Notes: generated from the letters alone by a model not told the origin. DNA of 64,000 nt from Christensenella sp. UBA6880 (GCA_002449145.1 DKCG01000023.1:1-64000), one strand, 5' to 3'; positions 51,900-60,867 are shown, counted from the first letter of the stretch. Made by a program: numbers and translations.

Positions 51900-51930
51900 A
51901 TTCGCAATAAAAGTCGAGGTATGTAGACAA

Positions 51931-52410
51931 ATGAAATGTATATATTGCGGTAGTATGGACAGCAAAGTTGTAGATTCCCGCCAAAACGAGGACGGCACTT
52001 CCATTCGCCGTCGCAGAGAGTGTGTGGTTTGCGGCAAGCGTTTCACGACTTATGAAACCGTCGAATCGACGCCCGTAATGGTCATCAAAAAAGACGGTTC
52101 TCGCCAAGCGTTCGACCTCAATAAAATCAAAATCGGCATTATGAAAGCGTGCGAAAAACGCCCCATTTCGATGTCGTCAATCGACAGACTCGTAGGCGAT
52201 ATTCAACGCAAGGTGCTCAATTCGCTCGACCAAGAGATTTCTTCCACCGCGCTCGGCGATATGGTTATGGAAGGCTTAAAGAGCATAGACGAAGTTGCTT
52301 ACGTCCGTTATGCGTCCGTCCACCGTCAATTCAAGGACATCAACACCTTGCTCGACGAAATCGAAAGCCTTGTCAAACTCAAAGAGGAAATGACCAAGAA
52401 AAACGACTGA
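51931..52410 (+). CDS. nrdR: transcriptional repressor NrdR
   Basis: 159 residues. The N-terminal zinc ribbon has Cys3, Cys6, Cys31 and Cys34 (MKCIYCGS; RECVVCGKRF), followed by an ATP-cone (VIKKDGSRQAFDLNKIKIGIMKACEKRPIS). NrdR senses ATP/dATP and represses ribonucleotide reductase genes. ATG 51931 has GAGGT 11 nt upstream; an in-frame ATG at 51847 lies before the promoter. Confidence 0.97.
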   Translation: MKCIYCGSMDSKVVDSRQNEDGTSIRRRRECVVCGKRFTTYETVESTPVMVIKKDGSRQAFDLNKIKIGIMKACEKRPISMSSIDRLVGDIQRKVLNSLDQEISSTALGDMVMEGLKSIDEVAYVRYASVHRQFKDINTLLDEIESLVKLKEEMTKKND

Positions 52411-52508
52411 TTTTGATAAAAACGTCGGATTCAAAACGAACGATTGCTTAAAGAAAAGCGATTTATTTGAATAAGAAGTTTTTGTTAAGTTAAAAAATGA
52501 AAATCGTC

Positions 52509-52545
52509 AACGCAAAGCGTAACTCGTTTCGCTTTGCGTTTTTTA
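52509..52545. terminator. bidirectional intrinsic terminator between nrdR and sigK
   Basis: AACGCAAAGCG (52509-52519), 10-nt loop, CGCTTTGCGTT (52530-52540) and T-run. Confidence 0.85.
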
Positions 52546-52554
52546 ATGTGCGAT

Positions 52555-53250
52555 TTACATCAAATCGTCTTTGTTGACGGTTTTTTTGATTTTTTCGAGG
52601 GCTTTTTTCTCGATTCGTGAAACGTACGAGCGTGAAATATTGAATTTTTTTGCAACTTCGCGCTGGGTGAGCGCGCCCGTGTTTTCAAGTCCGTAGCGCA
52701 GTTTGATTATCTGATACTCTCTTTCGTCAAGCGCGGAGTTGGTGATTTGCGACAGTTTTTCCATCATTATCGAGTTTTCCACGTCCTCGATGACGTTCTG
52801 GTCGGATTCGAGCATATCCATAATCACGAGTTCGTTGCCGTCCTTGTCAACGCCTATGGGTTCGTTGAGCGACACGTTCGAGCGGTGCTTTTTGCTCGTG
52901 CGCATAGTCATAAGGATTTCGTTTTCGATACAGCGCGAAGCGTAGGTGGCAAGGGAAGTGCCTTTGTCGCTTTTGAAACTCTCGATTGCTTTCATAAGTC
53001 CTATCGAGCCTATGGATATAAGTTCGTCGTTGTCGCCGTAGTTGGCGTATTTTTTTGCGATATGCGCCACGAGGCGAAGATTGTGCTTTACGAGGATTTC
53101 CTTTGCATCCTTGTCGCCGTTCGCGCTTTTTTTGAGGTATTCTTGCTCCTTTTCTTTGGACAACGGCTTTGGAAAAGAACTCTTTTCCGTCATATAGGAA
53201 GAAAATATGATAAGATTTTTCAAAAGAGTCAGCAAGTTTTCCAAAGCCAT
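52555..53250 (-). CDS. sigK: RNA polymerase sporulation sigma factor SigK (pro-sigma-K)
   Basis: 231 residues and uninterrupted, so no skin-type element splits it here. A hydrophobic pro-region (MALENLLTLLKNLIIFSSYM) precedes SSFPKPLSKEKEQEYL, the sigma-K family start. Region 2: NLRLVAHIAKKYANYGDNDELISIGSIGLMKAIESF; region 4: IIKLRYGLENTGALTQREVAKKFNISRSYVSRIEKKALEKI. Late mother-cell sigma, activated by SpoIVFB after the SpoIVB signal; spoIVB lies 1.8 kb away. The start at 53250 is set by CGGAGGAC before the ATG. Confidence 0.94.
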   Translation of the reverse strand: MALENLLTLLKNLIIFSSYMTEKSSFPKPLSKEKEQEYLKKSANGDKDAKEILVKHNLRLVAHIAKKYANYGDNDELISIGSIGLMKAIESFKSDKGTSLATYASRCIENEILMTMRTSKKHRSNVSLNEPIGVDKDGNELVIMDMLESDQNVIEDVENSIMMEKLSQITNSALDEREYQIIKLRYGLENTGALTQREVAKKFNISRSYVSRIEKKALEKIKKTVNKDDLM

Positions 53251-53485
53251 TAAAGTCCTCCGAGTTGTATATTTTATGGCGCAGGCTTGCAAAAATTGAC
53301 AATTATCGACAAAGCGTAAAAAACATTTTGTCAAAACGAACTCGAAGTGTTGACAATGCGGCGATTTGGCATTATAATCCAACAGGTCGCGGGGGTGCAA
53401 AACTTTTCGCGACGGAAAAAACGAGGCGTAAAATAATAAATTATTTTATACGTTCGTTTGAAAAATACGACATTCAGAGGTTGAA

Positions 53486-54895
53486 ATGAGAAAATACGAT
53501 ATTTGTATCGTCGGTGCAGGCCCAGCGGGAATCTTTACCGCAATCGAACTTTTGCGCAACGGAAGCAAGAAAAAAATGTGCATAATCGAAAAAGGACAAC
53601 CTGTCGAAAAGCGCGTATGTCCAAAGACGTTCGGCGGCGAGTGCCGCAACTGCAAGCCCTATTGCCATATTACGACGGGTTTTTCGGGCGCGGGCGCGTT
53701 TTCGGACGGTAAACTTTCTCTTTCATACGAAGTCGGCGGCGAACTTCCGCAACTCATCGGCGCGGATAAGGCGCAGGAACTCATCGATTACACCGACAAG
53801 ATATATCTCGAATTCGGCGCGGACGAGCATATCGAAGGTCTCGGAAACGAGCAAAAAGTCAAGGAAATCCGCAGAAAAGCGATTCAGGCAGGCTTGAAAC
53901 TCGTAGATTGCCCCATTCGACACCTCGGCACGGAAAAAGCGCACGATTTGTACCTTGCAATCGAAAACTATTTGAGAGATAACGGCGTCGATCTCATTTT
54001 CGCAAGGCAATGCGACAACATCATTCTCGAAGGCGACGAGTGCAAAGGCGTGTATATCGAGGACAGCAAGGGCGGCAACAAAGAGGAAATCTTTGCGGAC
54101 AAAACCATTATCGCAACGGGCAGACGCGGCGCGGACTGGCTTGAAAAGATGTGTGCCGAACACAACATCGCGCACGCCCCGGGCGTCGTCGACATCGGCG
54201 TGAGAGTCGAAGTGCGCAACGAGATTATGGAAGAAGTCAACGACGTGCTTTACGAGTCCAAACTCATCGGTTATCCCGAACCGTTCAAGAACAAAGTGCG
54301 CATTTTCTGCCAAAACCCAGGCGGATTCGTGTCGCAAGAGAACTACGACAACGATTTGGCAGTCGTCAACGGACACAGTTACAAGGAAAAGAAAAGCGAT
54401 AATACGAACCTTGCGATTCTTTGCTCGCATTCCTTCACAGAGCCGTTCAAAGAGCCTATAGCGTACGCACAGCGCGTGGGCGAACTCACGAATATGCTCG
54501 GCGCAGGCAAGATTATGGTGCAACGCTACGGCGATATATTGAGCGGAAAGCGTACTTGGCAAAGGGAACTCGGCTTCTCGAACGTCCGTCCCACGCTCAA
54601 AGACGCGGTTGCGGGCGACATCACCGCGGGTATGCCGTACAGAGCAATGCTCAACATCATCAACTTCATTCAAGCGGTGGATAAGGTCGTTCCCGGTTTT
54701 GCAGGTTATGAAACGTTGCTCTACAGTCCCGAACTCAAATTTTACAGCAACAAAATCAAAATGGACGACAAACTCAACACATCCATTCACGGTTTGCATT
54801 GCCTCGGCGACAGCAGCGGTTGGACGAGAGGTCTTATGATGGCTTCGGTTATGGGCGTATATATGGCGCGCAACATACTCGAGTCCGAAAAATAA
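53486..54895 (+). CDS. FAD-dependent dehydrogenase, COG2509 family
   Basis: 469 residues. The FAD dinucleotide fold is at the start (YDICIVGAGPAGIFTAIELL). Then comes a cysteine-rich stretch RVCPKTFGGECRNCKPYCHITTGFSGAGAFSDGKLSLS that is typical of the group, TIIATGRRGADW, and a C-terminal FAD contact GLHCLGDSSGWTRGLMMASVMGV. Uncharacterised oxidoreductases of this kind are widespread in Bacillota. AGAGGTTG precedes the ATG. Own unit. Confidence 0.9.
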   Translation: MRKYDICIVGAGPAGIFTAIELLRNGSKKKMCIIEKGQPVEKRVCPKTFGGECRNCKPYCHITTGFSGAGAFSDGKLSLSYEVGGELPQLIGADKAQELIDYTDKIYLEFGADEHIEGLGNEQKVKEIRRKAIQAGLKLVDCPIRHLGTEKAHDLYLAIENYLRDNGVDLIFARQCDNIILEGDECKGVYIEDSKGGNKEEIFADKTIIATGRRGADWLEKMCAEHNIAHAPGVVDIGVRVEVRNEIMEEVNDVLYESKLIGYPEPFKNKVRIFCQNPGGFVSQENYDNDLAVVNGHSYKEKKSDNTNLAILCSHSFTEPFKEPIAYAQRVGELTNMLGAGKIMVQRYGDILSGKRTWQRELGFSNVRPTLKDAVAGDITAGMPYRAMLNIINFIQAVDKVVPGFAGYETLLYSPELKFYSNKIKMDDKLNTSIHGLHCLGDSSGWTRGLMMASVMGVYMARNILESEK

Positions 54896-55064
54896 CGTAT
54901 GACAATTTAATAATAGTAAATAAACCGCCAGAGTGAATTTTTGATAGGTTTTTTTGGTTTCCCGATTTAAAGGGTTGGCAGTGAAGCGAACGTCGATTGG
55001 CGTTCGTTTTTCTTTTACATAAATTTACAAGCAAACGAATTTTCTTTTTGCTCAACATAGAAGT

Positions 55065-56252
55065 ATGCAGAATGAAGACAAACAAAAGTATATCGAAACG
55101 CAAAGAAGGGTGTTTTTGGCAATAACGCTGATTTTGCTGTTTTGCGCTTTTTGTGCATTGATTTGCAATATGAGCGTTCTAAAAAACATCGAAATCAAGA
55201 ATACATTTGTCGAAAATCAAGCGGTTTTGCACGACAATTCGTTTTTTGACAAAATGCAGACTTGCGCAAATAGCGACAAGAATTACGTCAGAATAGGCGG
55301 CAAACCTATTGGCATAAGTATTCGGGCGCAAGGTCTTATCGTTGCGGCAAAAGGAAGTGTAACAACACAAAACGGCGACGTATATCCGCTTGAAAAATCG
55401 CAAATAGATAGGGGCGACGTGCTTCTTTCGCTCAACGGCGAAAAGGTGGATTCGCTCTACAAACTCAAAAAAACGTTATCCGAACTTACGAATCCGAGAA
55501 TCACTTTTCAATATTTGCACGGCAACGTAATCAAAAAAGATACCGCCGTTCTGGCAAAGGACAAAGCGGACGGAAAGTATAAACTCGGTCTTGCGCTCAA
55601 AGAGGACGTCGGAGGCGTTGGCACGTTGACATTCGTCACGCAAGACGGCAAGTTTGCCGCACTCGGACATAAAATCTCCGACGCAGACACGGGGCTTGAA
55701 AAGGAACTCAACGAAGGCAAGATATACAACGCAACCGTCAGCGGCGTCGAAAAAGGGGAAAGAGGCAAAGCGGGCGGCTTGATTGCGGACGTAAACAGAC
55801 TTTCAAAGAGTATAGGCGAGATTTGCGACAACACCGAAATAGGTTTGTACGGCAAATATACCGCGACTGCCGACGGCGATTTGTATAGAATTGCCGCAAA
55901 AGGCGAAGCAAGAGTGGGCAAGGCGCAAGTTTTGACCACCGTTGACGGGTCGTCGCCCAAGTTCTACGACGTGGAAATAGTCAAAGTCGTGTCGCAAAGC
56001 GAAGCGGCTGAAAAGGGTATGGTCGTCAAGGTGAGCGACAAGGAACTTATCGCAAAAACGGGCGGAATCGTGCAAGGTATGAGCGGAAGTCCCATCGTGC
56101 AAGACGGCATTTTGATAGGTGCGATAACCCACGTTTTCGTGCAAGATCCGACGAGAGGCTACGCCGTTCATTCGAGATTTATGTTTGAAAAGGCGCAAAG
56201 TATAGAGTGTTTCGGCGATTTGCGAATCGAAGACTTCAAGTTGGTTGCATAA
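55065..56252 (+). CDS. spoIVB: SpoIVB peptidase (S55 family)
   Basis: 395 residues. One N-terminal membrane helix (16-36) leads to a PDZ domain (PIGISIRAQGLIVAA...RGDVLLSLNGEKVDSL) and the S55 serine protease domain with His in AALGHKISD and Ser in GMSGSPIVQDG (about 340-342). Secreted from the forespore, SpoIVB cuts SpoIVFA and so switches on sigma-K processing. In most sporeformers spo0A follows directly on the same strand; here the only Spo0A-like gene nearby is the truncated, convergent one at 56548-56883. Confidence 0.95.
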   Translation: MQNEDKQKYIETQRRVFLAITLILLFCAFCALICNMSVLKNIEIKNTFVENQAVLHDNSFFDKMQTCANSDKNYVRIGGKPIGISIRAQGLIVAAKGSVTTQNGDVYPLEKSQIDRGDVLLSLNGEKVDSLYKLKKTLSELTNPRITFQYLHGNVIKKDTAVLAKDKADGKYKLGLALKEDVGGVGTLTFVTQDGKFAALGHKISDADTGLEKELNEGKIYNATVSGVEKGERGKAGGLIADVNRLSKSIGEICDNTEIGLYGKYTATADGDLYRIAAKGEARVGKAQVLTTVDGSSPKFYDVEIVKVVSQSEAAEKGMVVKVSDKELIAKTGGIVQGMSGSPIVQDGILIGAITHVFVQDPTRGYAVHSRFMFEKAQSIECFGDLRIEDFKLVA

Positions 56253-56400
56253 CGTTTGAAACGATTGCGCAAACGGTTATAAATCCGTTGCGTAAAGTGA
56301 ATATTAATCAAGCGGTTATATATAAAATCGTTGAATAAAGCGATTTGAAAAAGCGATTGAATAAAGAGGTTTACTCGTTGCACTCGTGCGACGTATAAAT
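56253..56400. other. intergenic degenerate repeats
   Basis: Variants of AAAGCGATT(T)GAATAAAG and ACGGTTATAAA recur (about 56270-56362) after spoIVB. No gene. Confidence 0.4.
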
Positions 56401-56403
56401 ATA

Positions 56404-56434
56404 GGGTGGATTTATCCGCCCGTCTTGCTTTTTT
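56404..56434. terminator. intrinsic terminator after spoIVB (first of two)
   Basis: GGGTGG-ATTTAT-CCGCCC (56404-56421), then GTCTTGCTTTTTT. Confidence 0.75.
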
Positions 56435-56435
56435 A

Positions 56436-56470
56436 GCCCGTAACGGCTGCTGTCGTTTCGGGTGTTTTTT
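56436..56470. terminator. intrinsic terminator (second of two)
   Basis: CCCG (56437-56440) pairs with CGGG (56459-56462), with AACG/CGTT inside, followed by GTTTTTT. Confidence 0.65.
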
Positions 56471-56547
56471 GTTGCTATTTGATAAAACGATTTGTTTTCG
56501 ATGTTCTAACGCACTATATTGCGAAAATGCGCCGTTAAGTTTGCGTT

Positions 56548-56883
56548 CTATTTTATCCGTTCGAGAGCGGTGAGAACGAACTGTTTGTTTGTGGGTTTGC
56601 CCTTGTTTTCGTCGAGAGTTTCGCCAAATTCCGTATAAAGCACGTCAACTTGTCCGCGCAAAAACGCCGCCGAAATTGCGTTTTGTATGTCTTTTTCCAC
56701 GCTCGCTTTCGAGGCGGCAAAATCCGTAGACAGCGTCTCATAGCCTTTATACTTCAAGGGAAGTATGTCTTGTCCGTCAAGCGCGTAACATATGAGTTTT
56801 GCAAGCAGTCTGTACCCTTTGAGGTTGGGTTGAAATCCGAGTTTCAAAAGATATTCTTTGGTTTTGATTTCGTTTTCTTTCAC
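56548..56883 (-). CDS. stand-alone Spo0A C-terminal (effector) domain protein
   Basis: 111 residues that match only the DNA-binding domain of Spo0A: LLKLGFQPNLKGYRLLAKLI (Spo0A: LxxIGVPAHIKGYxYLRxAI), SKASVEKDIQNAISAAFLRG (recognition region; Spo0A SRVERAIRHAIEVAWSRG) and GKPTNKQFVLTAL (Spo0A KPTNSEFIAM). There is no receiver domain and no room for one: an in-frame stop lies just upstream, and the divergent gene at 56994 begins 111 nt away. GTG start; no clear ribosome site. TTTGG..CCAAA (about 56917-56936) upstream could be an operator. It would bind DNA without phosphorelay control, or compete with a full-length Spo0A encoded elsewhere. Confidence 0.82.
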   Translation of the reverse strand: MKENEIKTKEYLLKLGFQPNLKGYRLLAKLICYALDGQDILPLKYKGYETLSTDFAASKASVEKDIQNAISAAFLRGQVDVLYTEFGETLDENKGKPTNKQFVLTALERIK

Positions 56884-56993
56884 AAGCGCATATTAGCATT
56901 TTTATCGTCGGTTTATTTGGCAAATTCCTACCAAACGTCACGCAAAATTGCTTTTTTTGTCATATCGGCGTTTGCGCTTCATATGCTTTATAT

Positions 56994-57584
56994 ATGCGAG
57001 GCTCTCTCAGAACGAAGTCGATTATATCCGCTTTGAAAACTTTTGTTTCGGACAATAAAAAGGTTATTATTTGCGCGAGTATTATCTTCGTTTTGGGCAT
57101 TACCGTCGGCATAATATCGGCGTTCAGGTCGGTGGGCGAAGACGGATTCGACAGAGTTGCGCGCGCGGATATGGAATTCGGCGCGGTGAAAGTGTTTTTC
57201 ATATCATTGCTTGCGCTTGTGGGATGCTACGCCGTATTTTTGCTTGCGGGAATCAACGACAAAACAGTGTTTTTGATCGTGATACCGTTTTTCGCGCTAG
57301 GTTTTGCGACGGGGTGGTATTCCGTCGCGCTGATAGGTAGATATGAAACGACGGGACTCGTCAACTTGCTTTTGATTTATCTGCCGTTTTTCCTCTGTAC
57401 TTTTTGCTGTTTCGTGCTTTGCGCCACGGTTACGGTTGCGCCCGATTGCGGCTGCAAAAACGGCGGTCTCAAACCCTCGTTTGTCAACACGCTGAAGATT
57501 TTTGCGATAAACGTCGCGATTGCTTTCGTGCTGTTTGTCATCGTCGGTTCGATTTTCAAAGTTATCGTCGTCACGCTATATTAG
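56994..57584 (+). CDS. probable stage II sporulation protein M (SpoIIM-like)
   Basis: 196 residues with about five membrane helices: VIICASIIFVLGITVGIISA, FFISLLALVGCYAVFLLAGI, VFLIVIPFFALGFATGWYS, LLLIYLPFFLCTFCCFVLC and FAINVAIAFVLFVIVGSIF. Size, topology and the helix starting KKVIICASIIFVLGITVG fit SpoIIM, part of the DMP septal-peptidoglycan hydrolase complex needed for engulfment. The position between spoIVB/spo0A and dacF matches spoIIM in many clostridia. Sequence identity is low, so the name is an inference. Confidence 0.6.
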   Translation: MRGSLRTKSIISALKTFVSDNKKVIICASIIFVLGITVGIISAFRSVGEDGFDRVARADMEFGAVKVFFISLLALVGCYAVFLLAGINDKTVFLIVIPFFALGFATGWYSVALIGRYETTGLVNLLLIYLPFFLCTFCCFVLCATVTVAPDCGCKNGGLKPSFVNTLKIFAINVAIAFVLFVIVGSIFKVIVVTLY

Positions 57585-57717
57585 ACCGAAAACCGTGCTT
57601 CTAACGCTGTTTGCGAGCGATTTTTCACTGAAAATCCGCCGTATTTTTGCGAATACAGCGCGTTTTTGCATACTTTTCGACTTTTTATACACGCTAACGA
57701 AAAGCGTGAGGTGAAAA

Positions 57718-58941
57718 ATGAAAAACAATACCTTTAATACACAATCCGAAAAATACGGCGTGATTAAAAGCGTTTGCGCAATCCTGCTTTGCGTTATGCT
57801 GGTGTCCGCATTTGTTTTGGCGTCTGTATTTGCGACGAATACGTCGGTATGCGAAGCCGCAACCGACTTCAAAACCGTCGGTAAATCCGCGTATATGGTG
57901 GATTACGCAACGGGCACGGTGCTTTACGCACGCAACGAAAACGAAAGACTGCCTATTGCGAGTATGGTGAAGATTATGACGTCGCTTTTGACCCTCGAAG
58001 CGGTCGAAAGAGGGAATATATCCCTTGACGACGACGTGGAAATAAGCCAAAACTCGGCAAGTATGGGCGGCTCGCAAGTGTTTTTGGACGCGGGAACGAC
58101 GCATAAGGCGGGTGAACTTCTCAAAACCGTTATCGTCGCTTCTGCAAACGACTCGTGCGTCGCGCTTGCCGAACACATATCGGGCAGCATCGAGAATTTC
58201 GTCGCGAAAATGAACGCGAGGGCAAAAGAACTCGGTATGAACGACACGTCTTTCAAAAATTGTACCGGTTTGCCTGCCGCGGAAAGTTTTTCGAGCGCAA
58301 AGGACGTTTCGGTTATGTTCCGTCAACTCGTCAAGCATAAAGAGTATTTCGAGTACGCGAAAATTTGGCTCGAAGACTACAAGCACCCCGACGGCAGAAC
58401 CACGACAATAACCAACACCAATAAACTCGTGCGCTTCTATCAAGGTTGCGACGGCGGTAAAACGGGATTCACGAGCGAGGCGAAATTCTGCCTTTGCGCA
58501 ACGGCTAAAAAGAGCGATATGCGCGTAGTGGCGGTCGTTATCGGCGCGGAAAGTTCAAAAGTCAGAAACGCCGCGATAAGTTCGATGTTCGACTATGCGT
58601 TTTCGAACTTCGCAAACGAAATTATGCTCAAATCGGGTGAAAATCTCGACGTAAGACTCGCCGTTTCGGGCGGCAAGAGCAAGAATATTGCGCTCGGTGT
58701 GGAACGCGACGTGGCAAGATTCGTAGCGCGCGACGACAGTGCGAAATACGAAATCAAATTCGATTTGCCCTCGTCCGTCAAAGCACCCGTAAAGAAGGGC
58801 GACAAGGTCGGCGAAGCGTATCTGCTTAAAGACGGCGTGGTTATCGACAGAGTGGGCGTAGTCGCAAACGAGGACGTGGCAAGACTCAACTTGTTCGACG
58901 CAATCGGCGAAATCGCAAAGAACTGGTCAACCTCAAAATAA
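57718..58941 (+). CDS. dacF: D-alanyl-D-alanine carboxypeptidase (DacF-type)
   Basis: 407 residues. Signal peptide about 1-47 (ending SVCEAATD). Penicillin-binding motifs: Ser82-x-x-Lys85 (IASMVKIM), SAND (VASANDSCVAL) and KTG (DGGKTGFTSEA). A C-terminal beta domain follows. It trims the terminal D-Ala of peptidoglycan stem peptides; in sporeformers DacF tunes cortex crosslinking from the forespore. GTGAGGTG precedes the ATG. Confidence 0.92.
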   Translation: MKNNTFNTQSEKYGVIKSVCAILLCVMLVSAFVLASVFATNTSVCEAATDFKTVGKSAYMVDYATGTVLYARNENERLPIASMVKIMTSLLTLEAVERGNISLDDDVEISQNSASMGGSQVFLDAGTTHKAGELLKTVIVASANDSCVALAEHISGSIENFVAKMNARAKELGMNDTSFKNCTGLPAAESFSSAKDVSVMFRQLVKHKEYFEYAKIWLEDYKHPDGRTTTITNTNKLVRFYQGCDGGKTGFTSEAKFCLCATAKKSDMRVVAVVIGAESSKVRNAAISSMFDYAFSNFANEIMLKSGENLDVRLAVSGGKSKNIALGVERDVARFVARDDSAKYEIKFDLPSSVKAPVKKGDKVGEAYLLKDGVVIDRVGVVANEDVARLNLFDAIGEIAKNWSTSK

Positions 58942-59042
58942 ACGATTTGCAGAGCGTAGAGAAAGAATTAGTCGAAAAGCAAATTCAATCGATAACGATT
59001 GAAAATCTAAACTAAAATTGTTTTGACAAATAACAAAAGCTA

Positions 59043-59071
59043 CGAAAACCGCTTGTTTTAAGCGGTTTTCG
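59043..59071. terminator. intrinsic terminator after dacF
   Basis: CGAAAACCGCTT (59043-59054), 5-nt loop, AAGCGGTTTTCG (59060-59071). Confidence 0.75.
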
Positions 59072-59100
59072 GCGTGTGTGGCGCATTATTTCGATTTGTT

Positions 59101-59129
59101 TTGACTTTTTTGCGTGCGCGTGTTAATAT
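59101..59129 (+). promoter_or_regulatory. sigma-A promoter of scpAB
   Basis: TTGACT (59101-59106), 17-bp spacer, TAATAT (59124-59129). Confidence 0.75.
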
Positions 59130-59162
59130 CTATACGTTATTTATCTTATAAAAGGATTTCGT

Positions 59163-60104
59163 ATGCAAGAGGAAGTTTTGCAATCCGAATCCGTCGAAAA
59201 CGAATCAGTTTCCGAATCCCAAAGTAATTCGGAAGCGACGGCAAACGAGCAGACCGTTTCGACGAATCAAAACGCCGCAAATGCGGAAATAATCGAGCCC
59301 GAGGCAATCGAGGGCGATTTTGTCGTTGCAAAACCCGAAATAGTCTACCATTTGAGCGACTTTGACGGGCCTATTCCTTTGCTTTACGAACTTATAAAGA
59401 GTGCGAAAATCGCAATCGAGGATATATTTATATCCGAAGTTACGAGCCAGTACGTCGAGATAATTCGCAATACGCCGAAAGAGGAACTCGACTTCGACTA
59501 TGCGGGCGAGTTTATAACGATGGCGGCAGAACTCGTGTACCTCAAATCCATTCGCACGTTGCCAAAAGACGACGAGGAAATCACCGAGGACGACCCAGAA
59601 TACGAGCGTCAACTGCTTATCAACAAAATCAAGGAATACGCCTTGCTCGTCGAACAGAGCGACAAGTTGCGCGAAATCGAAACAATCAACCGTTTCTACC
59701 GCGCGCCCGTGTTTACGGACAAGGATTATCGAGTCGCACTCGTCAATTTTTCGCTTCCCAAACTCGTCGAAGCCTTTGCAAGAGTGCTTGCCAACGCCGC
59801 CATACACGAGCAAGAGATTATTCCGAAAAAGGTCGTCAAGGACAGATTTTCCGTGCACGAGCAAATGGAAAATATACGCCTTATGATAAGCGTACGCAAG
59901 CAGATGAAGTTTACCGATTTGTTCGAGCCGGACTACGACAAGGGCGACATCGTGACGACGTTCCTTGCGGTGCTTGAACTTCTCAAATACGGCAGACTTC
60001 GCGCCGAGCAAGAGGAAGTTTTCGGCGAAATAACGATATTTGCGATAGAAGGTACGGAAGACGTGCCGATTGACTTCGAGGAGGGTGACGATGGAAAATA
60101 TTGA
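59163..60104 (+). CDS. scpA: segregation and condensation protein A
   Basis: 313 residues. The kleisin subunit that bridges SMC heads. The canonical start corresponds to about residue 58 (PEIVYHLSDFDGPIPLLYELI, in place of FEGPLDLLLxLI), followed by EFITMAAELVYLKSIRTLP and the C-terminal winged helix (VTTFLAVLELLKYGRLRAEQEEVFGEI). The first 57 residues are an acidic Ser/Asn/Glu-rich extension not usual in ScpA. AAAGGATTT precedes the ATG. Overlaps scpB. Confidence 0.94.
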   Translation: MQEEVLQSESVENESVSESQSNSEATANEQTVSTNQNAANAEIIEPEAIEGDFVVAKPEIVYHLSDFDGPIPLLYELIKSAKIAIEDIFISEVTSQYVEIIRNTPKEELDFDYAGEFITMAAELVYLKSIRTLPKDDEEITEDDPEYERQLLINKIKEYALLVEQSDKLREIETINRFYRAPVFTDKDYRVALVNFSLPKLVEAFARVLANAAIHEQEIIPKKVVKDRFSVHEQMENIRLMISVRKQMKFTDLFEPDYDKGDIVTTFLAVLELLKYGRLRAEQEEVFGEITIFAIEGTEDVPIDFEEGDDGKY

Positions 60105-60780
60105 AAACGTTGTCGAGGCTATTATTTTTGCAAGCGGTTCGGCGATACTCAAAAGCGACATTTGCGAAAAAGTGCCTGAACTCACCACGCAAAAACTCAA
60201 TTCTATCATCAAGTCTTTGCAAAAACGATACAGCAACGATTCGGGTATCGTGCTTTTGGAATTTAACGGAAAGGTTCAGTTTTCCTCGAATCCGAAGTAC
60301 GGCGACACCGTCGCGGACGTGCTGACGCCGTTGCGTGAAAAGGAACTCACCAAAACGCTTCTCGAAGTGCTTGCAACAATCGCGTACAAACAGCCGATAA
60401 CTCGTCTTGAAATCGACGAAATGAGAAGCAACAAAAACTCGGAATACGCTCTCACCGGACTTTTGAAAGCGGGACTTATCGAGGCGGTCGGAAGAAAGGA
60501 AACCGTCGGTCGTCCGCTTCTTTACGGCACGACGGACGAGTTTTTGAAGAAATTTCAAATCGAAAACATTGACGAATTGCCCGACTACGACGAAGTGCTT
60601 GAAAAACTTATGCTTATCAATGCGCCTTCGCAAGAAACGCTTTTCCACAATCGCACCATTATGGACGAAGACGAAGTGGACAACGAAACTCTTTCGCTTG
60701 CGGCGGCTGCCGACGTTGACGAGGAGGAGGAAGAAATCCCCGAATTTTTGGAAGGCGAACAATTTGAAGTGTTCGATTGA
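60091..60780 (+). CDS. scpB: segregation and condensation protein B
   Basis: 229 residues. Two winged-helix domains: VVEAIIFASGSAILKSDIC and LLEVLATIAYKQPITRLEIDEMRS, then GLIEAVGRKETVGRPLLYGTTDEFLKKF. It dimerises and binds ScpA in the SMC complex. The tail is acidic (ADVDEEEEEIPEF). ATG 60091 overlaps scpA by 14 nt, with GGAGGGTG (60080-60087) as ribosome site. Confidence 0.96.
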   Translation: MENIENVVEAIIFASGSAILKSDICEKVPELTTQKLNSIIKSLQKRYSNDSGIVLLEFNGKVQFSSNPKYGDTVADVLTPLREKELTKTLLEVLATIAYKQPITRLEIDEMRSNKNSEYALTGLLKAGLIEAVGRKETVGRPLLYGTTDEFLKKFQIENIDELPDYDEVLEKLMLINAPSQETLFHNRTIMDEDEVDNETLSLAAAADVDEEEEEIPEFLEGEQFEVFD

Positions 60781-60830
60781 CAAAATCCTTTCGGCAATCT
60801 AATTGCAAAACATCGAAAAATCAATCTTAT

Positions 60831-60867
60831 ACAAAACGGCTTGTTTATTGGAAACAAGCCGTTTTGT
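60831..60867. terminator. intrinsic terminator after scpB
   Basis: ACAAAACGGCTTGTTT (60831-60846), ATTGG, AAACAAGCCGTTTTGT (60852-60867): a 16-bp perfect stem. Confidence 0.85.

Noticed and set aside
52555..53250. skin-type interruption of sigK
   Set aside because: The reading frame is complete from pro-sequence to region 4, so no excision is needed.
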